Shown here piece by piece: positions 62,705 through 64,000 of a stretch of DNA of 64,000 bases (the first letter of the stretch is position 1; the number at the start of each line of letters is the position of its first letter). The position numbers and the translations under genes are program-made. The notes under the pieces are model-generated. The model did no database searches. It was given only the letters and a program-made list of their open reading frames with translations, and was not told the DNA's origin. This DNA comes from Fasciolopsis buskii (Eukaryota > Platyhelminthes > Trematoda > Plagiorchiida > Fasciolidae). The stretch lies in the NCBI GenBank assembly GCA_008360955.1, contig LUCM01003846.1, positions 110,374 to 174,373 on the forward strand. The letters are read 5' to 3'.

Positions 62705-62932
62705 ATCTCATCGATTTTGCTTGCCCTTAATCTTTGTGACCACTTGTGCGTCACTCTTACTCGGCTTGGTACGAATGCAATACTGGCAACCCTGACACTC
62801 AACCGGTACAACGAGAAGACAGCCGGAAGTAGTGGAAGATTGGGTATGGTTTGAACTGGAGCGTGCGAGCGAAGACTGCGTGAGCAAAGCACAAGTGGCG
62901 GCCGCGCCTGACGGTCAACGCTTGGTTAAACA
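62705..62932 (-). repeat. Dispersed repeat X, copy 2
   Basis: The reverse complement aligns with 57946-58190. This copy begins where the gypsy RT to its right stops making sense, just before the position expected for the YxDD box. It either marks a deletion junction or inserted into the gypsy element. Confidence 0.72.
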
Positions 62933-62949
62933 AGCGATCCGGAGGGAAA

Positions 62950-63440
62950 AAAACCCATGTTCCGCTACAATCTCTTTCGGATACTATTAATAAATGCGAA
63001 AATAAATCCTTATCTCCTGGGCATCTGGTGTGTGGCTTGGGCGGTATTGCGTAAGCCAAACCGCATTCCCAAAAGCCCATAAAGGCCGAAGGGTGTTGCG
63101 ACAATCCGTCTCAAGCAAATATCCCTCCGTTATACGGATCTGGTGGTATGCGGGCACTGGACTTATTTTTAAGAGCACCAGGGAACTACCGATGTCACCT
63201 GTGATGGCCTGTATGTACGCATTAGGGTGTCTGTCACGAACAGAGCCATTGTTGATGGCTTTTTGGCCCCCAAAAAGCTCGTACTCATCCGACCTTTTGA
63301 AATCTTGTTGGGGAGAAGCCCGTGGTTCATAAGATGCATGAACAATGTCTGGTTCTAGAATGCTCATATTCTGATAACGCGATTGTTGGCGTACTGGGTG
63401 CAGGTCGTAGCGCTTTAACATAAACCGGCACACCTGCAGT
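62950..63440 (-). mobile_element. Ty3/gypsy reverse-transcriptase relic
   Basis: The minus strand encodes INNGSVRDRHPNAYIQAIT near 63245-63190 (consensus LNxxTVPDRYPIPxIxDFT). LLKISPVPAYHQIRITEGYL follows near 63170-63110 (palm motif A, FSKIDLxxAYHQIPxxxxDI; the catalytic aspartate reads S). Then, after a frameshift, FWECGLAYAIPPKPHTRCPG and DLFSHL near 63060-62990 replace the FxRMPFGLxNAxQTFQR block. The YxDD box is absent because homology stops at about 62945, next to repeat X copy 2. Together with 63550-63860 this gives the protease-RT order of gypsy pol. Confidence 0.82.
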
Positions 63441-63549
63441 GCCTATGTAGTGGCTGTCGCCGCTTGTTACAGCTGATAGGACGCTAGGCATGTTAAGAAC
63501 ATGTGGAAATGAATCAAGAACCTCACAGAATAATCACGGGCCAGAAGTT

Positions 63550-63860
63550 TTATTAGGGATGGAGTTGACCAAAACGCCATCCATATATAGTTTCGTAACT
63601 GGATGGACAGGTTGTCGGTGTCTGGCGTCTAATGAGATTTCAAAGTAGCGCAGAAACTCAATACCAAATGAGGCATTTTAAACAAACGCGACTTGATAAT
63701 TCAGCAGAACGTGCGACGGAGCACGGGGCCTGACGTCTTTGAAACTTGTTCGTAAGTGAGTATTGGCGTAGTGTCTGCGGACGCAAACTGGAAGATTGGC
63801 AACTATTCAGATACTGATTTTCAGACGGAAGCGCCTATGTCAACTAAGTAGAGCTTACAG
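63550..63860 (-). mobile_element. Ty3/gypsy aspartic protease relic
   Basis: LYLVDIGASV lies at about 63822-63853 (consensus FLVDTGAxxSV). The catalytic D-T-G reads D-I-G, which should abolish activity. FGIEFLRYFEISLDARHRQ follows near 63665-63610 (consensus ILGxDFLxxFxLxVDxxxxxL), the second half of retroviral-type proteases, then VHPVTKLYMDG. The element lies directly upstream, in sense, of the RT at 62950-63440. Gag would lie further right and was not recognised before the window edge. Confidence 0.72.
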
Positions 63861-64000
63861 AAATTGCAGTCCACGACACATAATAGGCCAGTGAAGGCTG
63901 CCGCTGCTACACACTGCTGTCGGCCTACGGTAAGATGGTACATAATTATTTGCCTGGGATCGGAAAAGCTGATGGTACAAACATATGTCGCTGGGGCCCT
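63861..64000. other. Right edge; expected gypsy gag side
   Basis: No gag or zinc-knuckle motif is readable in the last 140 bases. Confidence 0.4.

Noticed and set aside
1..64000. CRISPR array, prokaryotic operon, phage or toxin-antitoxin system
   Set aside because: No regularly spaced direct repeats, no ribosome-binding-site-linked gene runs, and abundant eukaryotic retroelements and spliced exons instead.

Overview
This window reads as intron-rich, repeat-dominated animal nuclear DNA. It is most likely from a flatworm, and a non-schistosome trematode (fluke) fits best. The evidence is the style of its transposons: non-LTR elements with the fluke-type C-terminus around an LLYGSETW-like box, a Penelope-like element with a GIY-YIG nuclease, BEL/Pao and Ty3/gypsy relics, and a base composition that by eye is near 43-45% GC. 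That assignment is inference from family style; I could run no search. I see no bacterial operons, CRISPR arrays or phage genes.

The only credible host gene lies on the minus strand at the left end. A Ser/Pro-rich exon (about 4832-5456) and a FYVE zinc-finger exon (3180-3593) join in compatible phase, and a third likely exon (about 1265-1579) also fits. Its product should bind phosphatidylinositol 3-phosphate membranes. The upstream exons, the catalytic or partner domains and both gene ends are not identified. If the gene extends to the right, the non-LTR copies at 5.8-11.3 kb would sit in its introns.

Layout from left to right: a 180-bp dispersed repeat (0.9-1.1 kb); the FYVE gene (1.3-5.5 kb); a truncated LINE C-terminus (5.85-6.64 kb, minus); a second copy of the 180-bp repeat (7.6-7.85 kb); a nearly complete LINE of the same family (8.66-11.3 kb, minus) interrupted by a third copy of that repeat; a second LINE type (13.9-15.3 kb, minus); a BEL/Pao integrase and 3' end (20.6-22.1 kb, plus); a Ty3/gypsy reverse-transcriptase relic (25.1-26.1 kb, minus); a second BEL-type 3' end (27.1-27.8 kb); a LINE endonuclease scrap (38 kb, minus); a CR1/Jockey-like LINE (42.0-44.3 kb, plus); a 5'-truncated copy of the BEL-associated 3' unit (50.9-51.3 kb, minus); another LINE with endonuclease and RT pieces (53.3-55.1 kb, plus); a tRNA-like sequence (55.7 kb); a Penelope-like element with about 200-bp inverted repeats (61.4-62.4 kb); and a gypsy protease/RT relic running off the right side (62.95-63.96 kb, minus).

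Almost every element carries frameshifts, stops and mutated catalytic boxes, so these are fossils. The exception is the Penelope-like element: its two arms are still about 95% identical and a 13-bp direct repeat flanks it, so it is the youngest insertion visible. No new biological system is demonstrated. The best leads are the inverted-repeat Penelope element, the unclassified 3' unit shared by four loci, and long strand-biased blocks that probably hide more decayed retroelements.
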